Shown: positions 25,491 through 33,591, counted from the first letter of the stretch. The stretch: DNA of 38,048 nucleotides from Actinomadura sp. 7K507 (GCF_004348425.1 NZ_SMKK01000075.1:1-38048); one strand, 5' to 3'. The notes: generated by a model not told the origin, from the letters alone. Program-made: numbers and translations.

Positions 25491-27088
25491 AGCGGTCGTG
25501 GTGCGGTGAGCGGGTTGGGGACGGGGACGTAGGCGGCGCCGCGGTCGGCAGCGCGGGACCAGCGGGTCCGGAGATTCGCCTTGGCGGGCAGCGGAACTCC
25601 GGCCAGAAGCGCCCTTACCTGGGGGTGGTGGTCGTGGTCGGCGAAGTGCTTTCTCGCCGTCCGCCAGAGCGTCTGCTCCAGGGACGGGTGGAGGTCCGCT
25701 ACCGCGGCGGCGATCTCGGTCAGGTGGTTGACGACGAGGCAGTAGATCACGCGGTTCCAGCCCCGGTCGGGGGCGTAGGTGAGGCTTTCGGCCACGCGTG
25801 CCGGGAGATGGGCCAGGTCCCAGCGGCCGGCGGTCAGCTTCGTGCCCTCCAGGTCGCGGAACGCCGCGTGAACGGGCATGCCCTCGGCGTCCACGCATAT
25901 GAGCACGTTCTGGAGGTGGGGCTCCAGGACGACGCCGTGATCCAGGTAGGCGCGCAGGACCGGGGGAGCCACCTGAGCAACGTAGGCGTCCCACCAGGCT
26001 TGGGCGCTGTCGGGCGCCGAAAGTGCAGGGATGTCCGCGAGGAACGTGGTGTACGGGTCGGCCAGTGCACCGGCCAGGAGCGGTGTGCCGGGAAGGCCCT
26101 TGATGCCTTGGCGCAGGATCACGCCCAAGCCCTCGAACAGGCGGCGGTCGGCGAGGGTGGTGCTGCGGTAGGCGGGCTCAGCGAGGAACGTGGAGTCCAG
26201 CTCCTTGAAGATGGGCGGCAGCAAGTCGTTGAGGGCCATCGCTCCGGCGAGCTCGTACCAGGCGTTCTTGCGGACACAGTTGGTGATGCGCACGTCCAGG
26301 CTGAACTTGCAGAACACGTCCGCGTCCGGCAGATACACCGTGCGGACGGACGACGTGGGCACCGCCTCGGTACCGGACGGGCCAAGGCTGAGCAGCCGGC
26401 CCCTGGCCATGGCCTCCTGTAGGACGGGGTTGTCCGCCATCAGGGAGAACTGCCACGGATGGACGGGGAGCAGCCCGTGCCCGGGCGGGGGTGGAGGTCC
26501 GTATGCCTCCAGGTCCGCGAACGCCTCCGGGGTTCCCTCTTCGGCGATGAGCTCTTCGGGGACGGCCAGCCAGTGGGGACGGAAGCGGTTCCTGGTCTCC
26601 GGGGCGTACTGAAGCCAGTCGTCCGGCGAACCCTGGCGTGACTTCGGGGAGGGGTGGAAACGGTGCCCGGCGACCAGGGATTGCTCCGAGTCGATGTAGC
26701 GATCGTCCAAGGGGCCGCAGCGCGCGGCGAGGATCGCGGCCATAGCGCTGTGGCTGTCGTCCACCTGGGTGAGGAACTCCGGGTTCGCGCGGCCGGTGGC
26801 CAGTTCCAGCTCACCGGCGACGAGGTTCGCCAGCCTGTCCCAGGGGGCCGCGATCCACTCGTCCCCCCGCTTTTCCTCATAGGGCGGGGCCAGGCGGTAC
26901 GTGGGGCCGGCCGGTGGACGGGCCAGGCCGGTGCGCAGCACGACGCCCGCGCGCGGCAGGCGGGCCACCAGGTGCGCGCCGTCCGGCCATACCTGCTGCT
27001 CGGGTGCGCAGACCTCCCGGATCAGGCAGTTCAGCAGCGCGGTCGAGGTGGCGTCGTCGGCGCAGATGCCGGGTTCTGTCAGCAGCAC
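25487..27088 (-). CDS. IucA/IucC-type NIS siderophore synthetase (second, PvsD-like by position)
   Basis: 533 residues from GTG 27088 (GGGGA 7 nt upstream); in-frame starts further up (27142, 27160) would translate a tandem repeat and have no Shine-Dalgarno. Adenylates a carboxylate (usually of citrate) and condenses it with an amine or alcohol. Motifs: 'GHRFHPSPKSRQG' (the nucleotide-binding HPxxKxRxG signature), 'LLPVHPWQF', 'SSVRTVYLPD', 'CKFSLDVRITNCVRKN' and 'VLEPHLQNVLI' (catalytic region), followed by the FhuF-like C-terminal part. The length fits the family. Coupled to the decarboxylase by an ATGA overlap. Which acid and amine it joins cannot be read from the sequence. Confidence 0.92.
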   Translation of the reverse strand: MLLTEPGICADDATSTALLNCLIREVCAPEQQVWPDGAHLVARLPRAGVVLRTGLARPPAGPTYRLAPPYEEKRGDEWIAAPWDRLANLVAGELELATGRANPEFLTQVDDSHSAMAAILAARCGPLDDRYIDSEQSLVAGHRFHPSPKSRQGSPDDWLQYAPETRNRFRPHWLAVPEELIAEEGTPEAFADLEAYGPPPPPGHGLLPVHPWQFSLMADNPVLQEAMARGRLLSLGPSGTEAVPTSSVRTVYLPDADVFCKFSLDVRITNCVRKNAWYELAGAMALNDLLPPIFKELDSTFLAEPAYRSTTLADRRLFEGLGVILRQGIKGLPGTPLLAGALADPYTTFLADIPALSAPDSAQAWWDAYVAQVAPPVLRAYLDHGVVLEPHLQNVLICVDAEGMPVHAAFRDLEGTKLTAGRWDLAHLPARVAESLTYAPDRGWNRVIYCLVVNHLTEIAAAVADLHPSLEQTLWRTARKHFADHDHHPQVRALLAGVPLPAKANLRTRWSRAADRGAAYVPVPNPLTAPRPL

Positions 27089-27104
27089 GTCGGGTCCCCG
27101 TGGC

Positions 27105-27191
27105 GTGGTGGATGGGTCGGGCGTGGTCAAGGGATCGGGCATGGATGACGGCTTGGGCAAGGTTGATGGCTTGGTCGGTGAGTGGTCGGGC
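27105..27191 (-). repeat. Degenerate 18-bp tandem repeat between the two NIS synthetase genes
   Basis: Units GTGGTGGATGGGTCGGGC, GTGGTCAAGGGATCGGGC, ATGGATGACGGCTTGGGC and AAGGTTGATGGCTTGGTC (27105-27176) are adjacent, followed by a shorter GGTGAGTGGTCGGGC (27177-27191). It fills most of the gap before the second synthetase. Confidence 0.8.
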
Positions 27192-27214
27192 GTTGCCGGT
27201 CGATGCGGTCCGGG

Positions 27215-28798
27215 TCACGGGCACGTGGCGTCCCGCAGGTAGTTCGGCCCTGGCGGGCCGTAGTGCTTGTTGATGTCGGCCGCGCCGGTCCTCGCCTTGT
27301 CGACGAGGGTTCCGGCGGTGACCATGGCCTTGCCCGGCAGGGTGTCCGCGTCCAGCGTGCGGGAGCGCAGGAACGCCTCGTCCGGCCCGAGGGCCTCGTC
27401 CAGCCGCTCGCGGATCATCGCGCGGCCGGTGCGCCAGGGCAGGAGGCCGCGCTCGGCCAGGCCGAGGGCGGGCGCGGCGGCGCACAGGTGCAGCGTGATG
27501 GTGACGAACACGCGGGCGAGCGCCTCGTCGTCGTCGGTCGTCATCCTGCGGTCGATGAGGTCGCGCGGGTCCGTGCCGGGGGACGGCGGGAGACGCTCGC
27601 GGAGCCGGGACGTGTTGATGAGCGCGCCGTCGTTGTCCTTGATGAGGAGGCGGGGCGGGGCGTCGTCCAGGACGAGGGCGACGTTCTGCTGGTGGGCCTC
27701 CAGCGCGATGCCATGGCGGAACAGCGTGACGTTCCATGAGAACAGTGCGGACAGGTAGGCGTCGAAGACGGCCTCGACATCCCAGCGTTCGACCACCTGG
27801 CCCTTGTCCGGGGCATCCGCGAGCAGCGCCGCTATCGGGACGATGTGCGCGCGCGCTGTCTCGGGCGGGAAACGTCGAACGAGATAGCCGAGGAGGGGGT
27901 CCTGCGCGTGGCCGTAGGTCTGCTCGTCGGTGAGAAGCACCGGGAGTTCCGGTCGCCGCCGGAGGACGCGGTGGAGGATGCGCTCGACGAGCGCGCCGTC
28001 CGGCAGGGTGCCGGGCATGATCGTGCGGCGGTTGCGGAGCCCGAGGGTGCTGGTCGGCAGCGGCATCTTCAGGTGCCCGAGCGGCGCGGCGGCCACGGTC
28101 CGCATCGACAGGGTGGGTGTGACCTGGAGGTACGGCTCGGGGGCGAGGACCGCGCCGGGGTGCCCGCGCACCTGCCGCACGGCCAGCGGGTGGACGGGGA
28201 ACAGGGCCGCACCGGCGGCGGGGGCGTCCAGGCCGACGTCCGGGGGGCTCGGCCACCAGCCCGGCAGCGACCCCGCGAGCGCCGGATTCCGCACCGCCGC
28301 CCAGTGCAGCGGGAACGACGGCGCGAACTCCGGCGCGTAGCGGCTCAGATCGGCCATGGACAGCCCCGCGCGACCGCGGCCCGCCGGATGCACCGGATGG
28401 TCGTTGTAGGCGGCGAGCGTCTCGTAGAACGTGCCGGGGCCGGTCCGCAGCTCGTCCGGGATGCGGGCCAGCCGCCGGTACACGGCCGGGCGCGCGTCGT
28501 CGTGGAGCTTGACGGTCGCGAGGGCGTCCCTGCATTCCCGCTCGAACGCCTCGATGTCGTCGCTCGGATCCGCCAGCGCGCGCACGGCGGTGAAGACGTC
28601 GTTCAGCCCGAGCTTCTGCGCCGGGTCCACGACGAGTTCGGAGAGGAACGCCGGACGCGCATCCAGGAGGCGCACGGAACGGCCCGGCAGCCTCAGTGTC
28701 CGGTGCTCGACGAGGCGGTGCAGGCCCGCGTAGTTCTCGCGCAGGAGCGCGTTGAGGACCCGGGCCGCCAGCCGGCCCTCGATGTCGTCGCCGGTCAC
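27215..28798 (-). CDS. IucA/IucC-type NIS siderophore synthetase (first, PvsB-like by position)
   Basis: 527 residues. GTG 28798 overlaps the ATP-grasp stop (GTGA). Motifs: 'NDHPVHPAGRGRAG' (HPxxKxRxG signature with the Lys replaced by Arg), 'ALFPVHPLAVRQV', 'TLSMRTVAAAPLGHLKMPLP' and 'ALEAHQQNVALVL' with 'LLIKDNDGALI', typical of NIS synthetases. Substrate type cannot be assigned confidently, and the Lys-to-Arg change deserves attention when comparing with type A and type C enzymes. Second gene of the four-gene operon; 126 nt separate it from the start I prefer for the second synthetase, most of that taken up by an 18-bp repeat tract. Confidence 0.92.
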   Translation of the reverse strand: MTGDDIEGRLAARVLNALLRENYAGLHRLVEHRTLRLPGRSVRLLDARPAFLSELVVDPAQKLGLNDVFTAVRALADPSDDIEAFERECRDALATVKLHDDARPAVYRRLARIPDELRTGPGTFYETLAAYNDHPVHPAGRGRAGLSMADLSRYAPEFAPSFPLHWAAVRNPALAGSLPGWWPSPPDVGLDAPAAGAALFPVHPLAVRQVRGHPGAVLAPEPYLQVTPTLSMRTVAAAPLGHLKMPLPTSTLGLRNRRTIMPGTLPDGALVERILHRVLRRRPELPVLLTDEQTYGHAQDPLLGYLVRRFPPETARAHIVPIAALLADAPDKGQVVERWDVEAVFDAYLSALFSWNVTLFRHGIALEAHQQNVALVLDDAPPRLLIKDNDGALINTSRLRERLPPSPGTDPRDLIDRRMTTDDDEALARVFVTITLHLCAAAPALGLAERGLLPWRTGRAMIRERLDEALGPDEAFLRSRTLDADTLPGKAMVTAGTLVDKARTGAADINKHYGPPGPNYLRDATCP

Positions 28799-29943
28799 GC
28801 GATCGTCCAGTCGTGGGCGGCACGGAAGCGCGCCAGTGCGGCGTCCACCTCGGCCGCCTCGGGGCCGATGGCGCGGACCGTGCCCAGGTAGTCGCGGTTG
28901 GTGCGGGTGAGGGCGACCGTGTCCCCCACCGCGCGTTGCGGGCGATAGGCCAGCCGCACTGGGCCGTCGTCCATCTGGAGGGGGCCGGGAGCCGCTGTGA
29001 GCTTGCCGGGGCGGTCGGCGATGACCGGTTCGGCGATGGCATGCCGTCGCCCAGGGGCCTGCCAGACCGGAAGGGGCTCGCCCAGGTGGACCTTCAGGAT
29101 CTGCTCGAACAGAGGCACGCCGAGTAGGTCGGCCAGAAGGAAGTCGCAGTGGTCACCGATCAGCCGGTAGTTGACCTCGATGATGCGGGCGCGGCCCTCA
29201 TTGACGACGAACTCCGTGTGGCAGGCCCCGAATCCGACACCCATCGTTTCGAGCTGCTTCAAGACCACCGGCGTCTCTGGGGGCGGGGCCGTCCACTCAA
29301 GGCGTTCCTCCACGAAGAAGGGCGGCGGCGACAGAGTCGTACGAAACGATCCCAGGACACGCAGTTCCCGCCCGTCGCCGATCGTTTCCAGTGTGTGGAG
29401 GCGGCCTGGGAGATACTCCTCCGCCACCAGGGGGTCGTCCCGGTGCGCGGCGATCTCGTCTCGCCGTGTGGCCAGCTCAGCGGCGTCCTGGACGAGGAAC
29501 ACGTCCTCACTGGCCACCCCCTCGCGCGGCTTGAGGACGAGCGGATACGGCGCGTCCGCCGGCACCCGGTGCGCGTCCGCCGAGAAGACCGGGTCGAGGG
29601 ATGCGAGGTGCCGCCGCATCAGGGCCTTGTTCTTCGCGCGGGTCGCCGCCCGCCAGTCCTTGGCCGGGAGCCCGAAATAGGCGGCGGCCAGCGCGGCGGG
29701 CGCCTGGAGGAAGTCGCTGTTGGAGAAGACGGCCGCCGGCTCGCCGCCGCCGACGGCGGCGATGATCTCGCGGAAGTCGGAGACGTCGCATTGGACGACG
29801 GGCCCGTCGAACGTCCCCGCGTGGGCCGCCGGACGGTCGGTCAGGAGCACCGTCTCAAGCCCCAGGCGCGCGGCGGCGGGCAGGAACCCGTGCGTCACCG
29901 AGTCGGTCGTCTTCCCGGCGACCAGGTAGAGAGAGGCGGCCAC
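28795..29943 (-). CDS. ATP-grasp ligase, first gene of the siderophore operon (PvsA-like)
   Basis: 382 residues. GTG 29943 has AAAGG 6 nt upstream. ATP-grasp fold: 'YPLVLKPREGVASEDVFLV' (ATP-binding Lys and glycine-rich loop), 'PLVAEEYLPGRLHTLE', and 'ARIIEVNYRLIGDHCDF' with the Glu/Asn magnesium ligands; N-terminal Rossmann-like 'LYLVAGKTTDSVTHGFLPAA'. Such enzymes join a carboxylate to an amine through an acyl phosphate. In the vibrioferrin operon the first gene (pvsA) also encodes an ATP-grasp protein. About 130 nt upstream is an iron-box-like sequence, with a 15-bp minisatellite between. Confidence 0.9.
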   Translation of the reverse strand: MAASLYLVAGKTTDSVTHGFLPAAARLGLETVLLTDRPAAHAGTFDGPVVQCDVSDFREIIAAVGGGEPAAVFSNSDFLQAPAALAAAYFGLPAKDWRAATRAKNKALMRRHLASLDPVFSADAHRVPADAPYPLVLKPREGVASEDVFLVQDAAELATRRDEIAAHRDDPLVAEEYLPGRLHTLETIGDGRELRVLGSFRTTLSPPPFFVEERLEWTAPPPETPVVLKQLETMGVGFGACHTEFVVNEGRARIIEVNYRLIGDHCDFLLADLLGVPLFEQILKVHLGEPLPVWQAPGRRHAIAEPVIADRPGKLTAAPGPLQMDDGPVRLAYRPQRAVGDTVALTRTNRDYLGTVRAIGPEAAEVDAALARFRAAHDWTIA

Positions 29944-29970
29944 GATCGGCCTTTCCAGTGCGGACGATAA

Positions 29971-30061
29971 GGCTGCGTGCGGACGGGGCTGTGTGAGATA
30001 GGGCTGTGTGAGATAGGGCTGGGCGAGACAGGGCTGTGTCAGGTGAGGCTGCGCGAGACGG
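29971..30061 (-). repeat. 15-bp minisatellite in the siderophore operon leader
   Basis: Five adjacent 15-bp units (29987-30061): GGCTGTGTGAGATAG twice exactly, then GGCTGGGCGAGACAG, GGCTGTGTCAGGTGA and GGCTGCGCGAGACGG. One more degenerate unit lies at 29971-29985. It sits between the iron box (30072-30090) and the GTG start at 29943. Confidence 0.88.
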
Positions 30062-30071
30062 GACGGATATG

Positions 30072-30090
30072 TGAGGTAAGCCTTGCCTAA
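30072..30090 (-). promoter_or_regulatory. DtxR/IdeR-type iron box upstream of the siderophore operon
   Basis: Minus-strand reading TTAGGCAAGGCTTACCTCA matches the consensus TTAGGTTAGGCTAACCTAA at 15 of 19 positions, including both TTAGG/CCT arms. Position (about 130 nt before the ATP-grasp start) and the nature of the operon make iron-dependent repression by a DtxR/IdeR-family protein the natural reading. A -35-like GTGACA lies just upstream at 30101-30096. Confidence 0.85.
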
Positions 30091-30184
30091 CTCGCTGTCA
30101 CCATAGTGGCGGGGGCCGCATGCGGAGGCAAGAACGATGACATCGCGTGTCCCGCCCCGTTCGGCGATCCGTCAGGATGTGGCC

Positions 30185-30793
30185 ATGGATCTCGTCGACC
30201 GGTGGGTCGCGCTCGCCGGACCTCACACCAGGCATATCGGAACGGAACTGGACAAGCGCTACGGCGAACCGCACCGCCGCTACCACACGCGCCGGCACCT
30301 CACCGCCGTCCTCGACCTTGTGGACGAGCTGGCCGGGCACGCCGCCGCCCCCGACATCGTCCGCGTCGCCGCCTGGTTCCACGACGCCGTCTACGACCCC
30401 GAACGCGCCGACAACGAGGAGCGCAGCGCCCGCCTCGCCGCACGCATGCTCGCCGACACCGACCTCCGGGAACCGGAGATCGAGCAGGTCGTCCGCCTCA
30501 TCGAGCTGACCACCACGCACGCGCCGGACGAAGACGACCCGGACGGCCAGGTGCTGTGCGACGCCGACCTCGCGATCCTCGGCGCGGAGCCCGGCCAGTA
30601 CGCCGCCTACGCCGCCGCCGTCCGCGAGGAGTACGCGTTCGTCCCGGACGAGTTCTTCCGCGCGGGACGCGCCGAAGTCCTCAACGGCCTTCTGGCCCTG
30701 CCGAACCTGTTCCACACGCGACCCGCCCGGGAGCGCTTCGAAGAACGCGCGCGGAACAACATCCAGACGGAGCTGACGCTCCTCAACGCCTGA
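30185..30793 (+). CDS. HD-domain predicted metal-dependent hydrolase
   Basis: 202 residues. ATG 30185 has AGGA 7 nt upstream; an in-frame extension from 30137 lacks conservation. HD-superfamily features: 'RRYHTRRHL' (His34), 'VAAWFHDAVYDP' (His66-Asp67, the HD pair), 'DNEERSA', and 'LCDADLAILG' (metal-binding Asp). These give a divalent-metal phosphohydrolase active site; such short 'predicted HD phosphohydrolases' are widespread and mostly of unknown substrate. Its 3' end overlaps the convergent DUF4031 gene by 11 nt. Its promoter shares the intergenic region with the iron box of the divergent siderophore operon. Confidence 0.88.
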   Translation: MDLVDRWVALAGPHTRHIGTELDKRYGEPHRRYHTRRHLTAVLDLVDELAGHAAAPDIVRVAAWFHDAVYDPERADNEERSARLAARMLADTDLREPEIEQVVRLIELTTTHAPDEDDPDGQVLCDADLAILGAEPGQYAAYAAAVREEYAFVPDEFFRAGRAEVLNGLLALPNLFHTRPARERFEERARNNIQTELTLLNA

Positions 30794-31064
30794 CCGCGCC
30801 GACCGGCCGGTAGGCCTTGCGCCGGCGCAGGCCCGCCGCGGTCAGCCGCGAGAGCAGCTCCTGGCAGCCGACCGCCTGCGCCCCGAGCAGCACGGCCTTC
30901 TCGTAGAGTTCGGACGGGACGTCGTAGTGGTCGCGCTCGAACGCCCGCGGCGGCATCCCCAGCTCCGCCGCGAACGAGTGCAGCTCCCCGTAGGAGACGT
31001 CGCTGACCATGTGCGACCAGACCCGGCCACGCGCGGGCCACAACGGCGGATCGATGAGGATCAA
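30783..31064 (-). CDS. DUF4031 family protein
   Basis: 93 residues. TTG start at 31062-31064 with GGAGC a few nt upstream. 'MILIDPPLWPARGRVWSHMV' then 'SDVSYGELHSFAAELGMPPR' and 'FERDHYDVPSELYEKAV' are the recognisable core of DUF4031, a small actinobacterial family of unknown function. A basic Arg/Lys tail ends it. It overlaps the 3' end of the HD-domain gene (convergent), so the two could interfere transcriptionally. Confidence 0.82.
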   Translation of the reverse strand: MILIDPPLWPARGRVWSHMVSDVSYGELHSFAAELGMPPRAFERDHYDVPSELYEKAVLLGAQAVGCQELLSRLTAAGLRRRKAYRPVGAVRR

Positions 31065-31135
31065 GAAAGCTCCGGGGGACGAGTGACCGGGATCCCTTAC
31101 GCTGCCTGACAGTACACATGCGAAGGGGCATGCAG

Positions 31136-32536
31136 GTGAACGACGTACAGCCGAGCGACGTGGTCGCGCACATCCAGGCCGGCCGGGACCGGTTCATCGC
31201 CGACCTCAAAGAGTGGCTGGCGATCCCGTCCATCTCCGGGGACCCGGCACACGCCGGGGACGTGCGGAAGTCGGCCGGGTGGCTCGCCGGGTACCTGCGC
31301 GACCAGGGGTTCCCGACCGTCGAGATCTGGGAGACGCCCGGACTGCCCGCCGTCTACGCCGAATGGCCCGCGGACGACCCCGACGCCCCCGCCGTCGTCG
31401 TGTACGGCCACCATGACGTCCAGCCGGTCGAGCCGCTGGAGGAGTGGGACACCGACCCGTTCGGCCCGGTGGTGAAGGGCGACCGGCTCGTCGGGCGCGG
31501 CGCGTCCGACGACAAGGGGCAGATCTTCTTCCACGCGCTCGGGATCGGCGCGTCGCTCGCCGCGTCCGGGCGGCAGGCGCCGCCCGTCACGATCAAGCTG
31601 CTGGTGGAGGGCGAGGAGGAGTCCGGGTCGGCGCACTTCGCCGACCTGCTGCGCACCCACCGGGAACGGCTCGCCTGCGACGCCGTCGTCATCAGCGACA
31701 CCACGATGTGGGCCGCGGACGTCCCGTCGATGTGCACCGGGATGCGCGGGCTGACCGAGACCGAGGTGACGCTGCGCGGACCCTCGTCCGACCTGCACTC
31801 CGGCTCGTTCGGCGGCGCGGTGCCGAACCCGCTGCAGGCCATGGCCAAGCTGCTCGCCGCCCTGCACGACGCCGACGGCCGCGTCGCCCTTCCCGGCTTC
31901 TACGACGACGTCGTCCCGCTGACGGACGAGGAGCGGGAACTGTTCGCCCGGCTCCCGTTCGACGAGGACGAGTGGCTGCGGGGCGCCGGCGACAGCCGCG
32001 CCGCCTACGGCGAGAAGGGCTACAGCACGCTCGAACGGATCTGGGCGCGTCCCACGGCCGAGATCAACGGCATGTGGGGCGGGCATACCGGGCCCGGCGG
32101 CAAGACCATCGTCCCCCGCGACGCGCACGCCAAGATCTCGTTCCGGCTCGTCGCGGGCCAGGATCCCCGCAAGGTCCAGGAGGCGTTCCAGGCGTGGGTC
32201 GCCGAGCACACCCCGCCCGGCGTCGAGGCCGAGGTGCGCGTCCTCGGCGCCGGCGTCCGGCCGTGCTTCTCGCCGATCGACTCCGCCGGCGTCAAGGCCG
32301 CGCGCCGCGCGATGGAACGGGCGTTCGGCACGGACATGCTGTTCACCCGCGAAGGCGGCAGCGGCCCCGAAGCCGACCTCGCCGACATCCTGGACGCGCC
32401 GCTGGTCTTCCTCGCCGTCGGGTTGAACGGCGACCGCATCCACGCACCGAACGAGAAGGTCGAGATCCCGCTGCTCCTCAAGGGCGCCGAAGCCGCCGCG
32501 TACCTGTGGGAAGAACTCGCCACGGCGCTGCGCTGA
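31136..32536 (+). CDS. M20-family dipeptidase/metallopeptidase
   Basis: 466 residues from GTG 31136 (GGGG 7 nt upstream); ATG 31130 and ATG 31118 are alternatives with worse spacing. Cytoplasmic peptidase with a two-metal site: 'VVYGHHDVQPVEP' (first metal ligand), 'GRGASDDKGQIFFHA' (bridging Asp), 'VEGEEESGSAHF' (catalytic Glu-Glu pair), 'ISDTTMW' and the late 'EGGSGPEAD' / 'DRIHAPNEK' His. The middle insert is the usual dimerisation domain. Residues and length fit the dipeptidase branch of the M20 family (carnosinase-like). NudC follows 23 nt later, so they are probably co-transcribed. Confidence 0.92.
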   Translation: MNDVQPSDVVAHIQAGRDRFIADLKEWLAIPSISGDPAHAGDVRKSAGWLAGYLRDQGFPTVEIWETPGLPAVYAEWPADDPDAPAVVVYGHHDVQPVEPLEEWDTDPFGPVVKGDRLVGRGASDDKGQIFFHALGIGASLAASGRQAPPVTIKLLVEGEEESGSAHFADLLRTHRERLACDAVVISDTTMWAADVPSMCTGMRGLTETEVTLRGPSSDLHSGSFGGAVPNPLQAMAKLLAALHDADGRVALPGFYDDVVPLTDEERELFARLPFDEDEWLRGAGDSRAAYGEKGYSTLERIWARPTAEINGMWGGHTGPGGKTIVPRDAHAKISFRLVAGQDPRKVQEAFQAWVAEHTPPGVEAEVRVLGAGVRPCFSPIDSAGVKAARRAMERAFGTDMLFTREGGSGPEADLADILDAPLVFLAVGLNGDRIHAPNEKVEIPLLLKGAEAAAYLWEELATALR

Positions 32537-32559
32537 AGACCCCTGGAGAGGAGCAGAAC

Positions 32560-33471
32560 GTGACCGAAGGCCCCCTGGAGTGGCTGGCGCTCGCCCGCGG
32601 AACCCTCGACAGGGTAGCGCTGAACCGCCGCGACGACGCCTGGCTGGACGCCGCCTGGACGAACCCGGAGACCCGCGTACTCGTCGTCCAGGACGGCCGT
32701 GCGCTGGTGGCCCACGAGCCGGAGCCCGCGCTCGTCCTCGTCCCGCCGGAGCAGGCGCCGGACGGTGAGCGCTGGCTCCTCGGCGTGGACGCCGGCGGCA
32801 CCGCCTACTTCGGGACGTCCGGGCCGCTGCCCGCCATCGAGGGGACGCGGCCGTCCGGGCTCCGCCACGTCGGCGCCGTCCTCAGCGACCAGGACTCCGG
32901 CCTGCTCACCCATCTCGTGGCGCTGGAACACTGGCACAAGAACAACCGGTACTGCCCGCGCTGCGGCACCGAGACGCGAACGGCCTCCGCCGGGCACGTG
33001 CGCGTGTGCCCCGAAGACGAGTCCCAGCAATTCCCCCGCGTCGACCCGGCCGTGATCATGCTGGTGACCGACGGGGACGACCGGATCCTGCTGGCCCGCG
33101 GCCCGCAGTGGCCCGCCGACCGCCGCTCGATCCTCGCCGGCTTCGTCGAACCGGGCGAGTCCCTCGAACAGGCCGTCGCGCGGGAGGTGAAAGAGGAGGT
33201 CGGGGTGCCCGTCCGCGACGTCCGCTACCTCGGCAGCCAGCCGTGGCCGCTGCCGCAGAGCCTCATGCTCGGCTTCACCGCCAAGGCGGACGGCGACATC
33301 CCGCTGTATCCCGACCCGGAGGAGATCATGGACGCCGCCTGGTACACCCGCGACGAACTGCGCGCGGCCATCGACGCCGGCGACATTGTCGCACCGGGCC
33401 CGCTGTCCATCGCCGCCCAGCTCATCATGCGCTGGTACGGCGGCGACCTCCCGAAGATGCCGCACTTCTGA
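32560..33471 (+). CDS. nudC: NAD(H) pyrophosphatase NudC
   Basis: 303 residues, GTG start with a GGAGAGGAG ribosome site. Zinc ribbon 'YCPRCG' (Cys132, Cys135) with Cys150; the fourth position is Asp/Glu-rich ('CPEDESQQFPR'), as in some actinobacterial members. Nudix box from Gly194 to Val216 ('GFVEPGESLEQAVAREVKEE' core, then VGV) and the NADH-pyrophosphatase signature 'SQPWPLPQS' (226-234), which sets it apart from other Nudix enzymes. It splits NAD(H) into NMN(H) and AMP and can remove NAD caps from RNA. In M. tuberculosis nudC also lies beside mrx1 and uvrD2. Confidence 0.93.
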   Translation: MTEGPLEWLALARGTLDRVALNRRDDAWLDAAWTNPETRVLVVQDGRALVAHEPEPALVLVPPEQAPDGERWLLGVDAGGTAYFGTSGPLPAIEGTRPSGLRHVGAVLSDQDSGLLTHLVALEHWHKNNRYCPRCGTETRTASAGHVRVCPEDESQQFPRVDPAVIMLVTDGDDRILLARGPQWPADRRSILAGFVEPGESLEQAVAREVKEEVGVPVRDVRYLGSQPWPLPQSLMLGFTAKADGDIPLYPDPEEIMDAAWYTRDELRAAIDAGDIVAPGPLSIAAQLIMRWYGGDLPKMPHF

Positions 33472-33501
33472 CGGAGGGGTCATCTACCGTGAGCGGTGTG
33501 T

Positions 33502-33591
33502 GATGGCCCCGCCACTGCGGGGATGGTCCCCAAACGGTGCCGACCATGGTCTTGCCGGACGGGTGCTCCCCGCGCACGCGGGGATGTGGAG
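33502..33591 (+). CRISPR. One-spacer type I-E-like CRISPR relic
   Basis: Two 29-nt repeats flank a 32-nt spacer (33531-33562), the exact geometry of type I-E arrays. Repeat 2 (33563-33591) begins GTGCTCCCCGCGCACGCGGG, close to actinomycete I-E repeats; its last five bases are degenerate. Repeat 1 (33502-33530) keeps the GCGGGGATGGTCCC 3' half and has a degenerate 5' half. Both keep the CCCCGC...GCGGGG stem. No cas gene is in the window. It lies between nudC and mrx1. Confidence 0.7.

Noticed and set aside
32950..33020. Missing fourth zinc cysteine in NudC
   Set aside because: I recall other actinobacterial NudC proteins having a similarly altered last ligand position, so this is probably not a defect.
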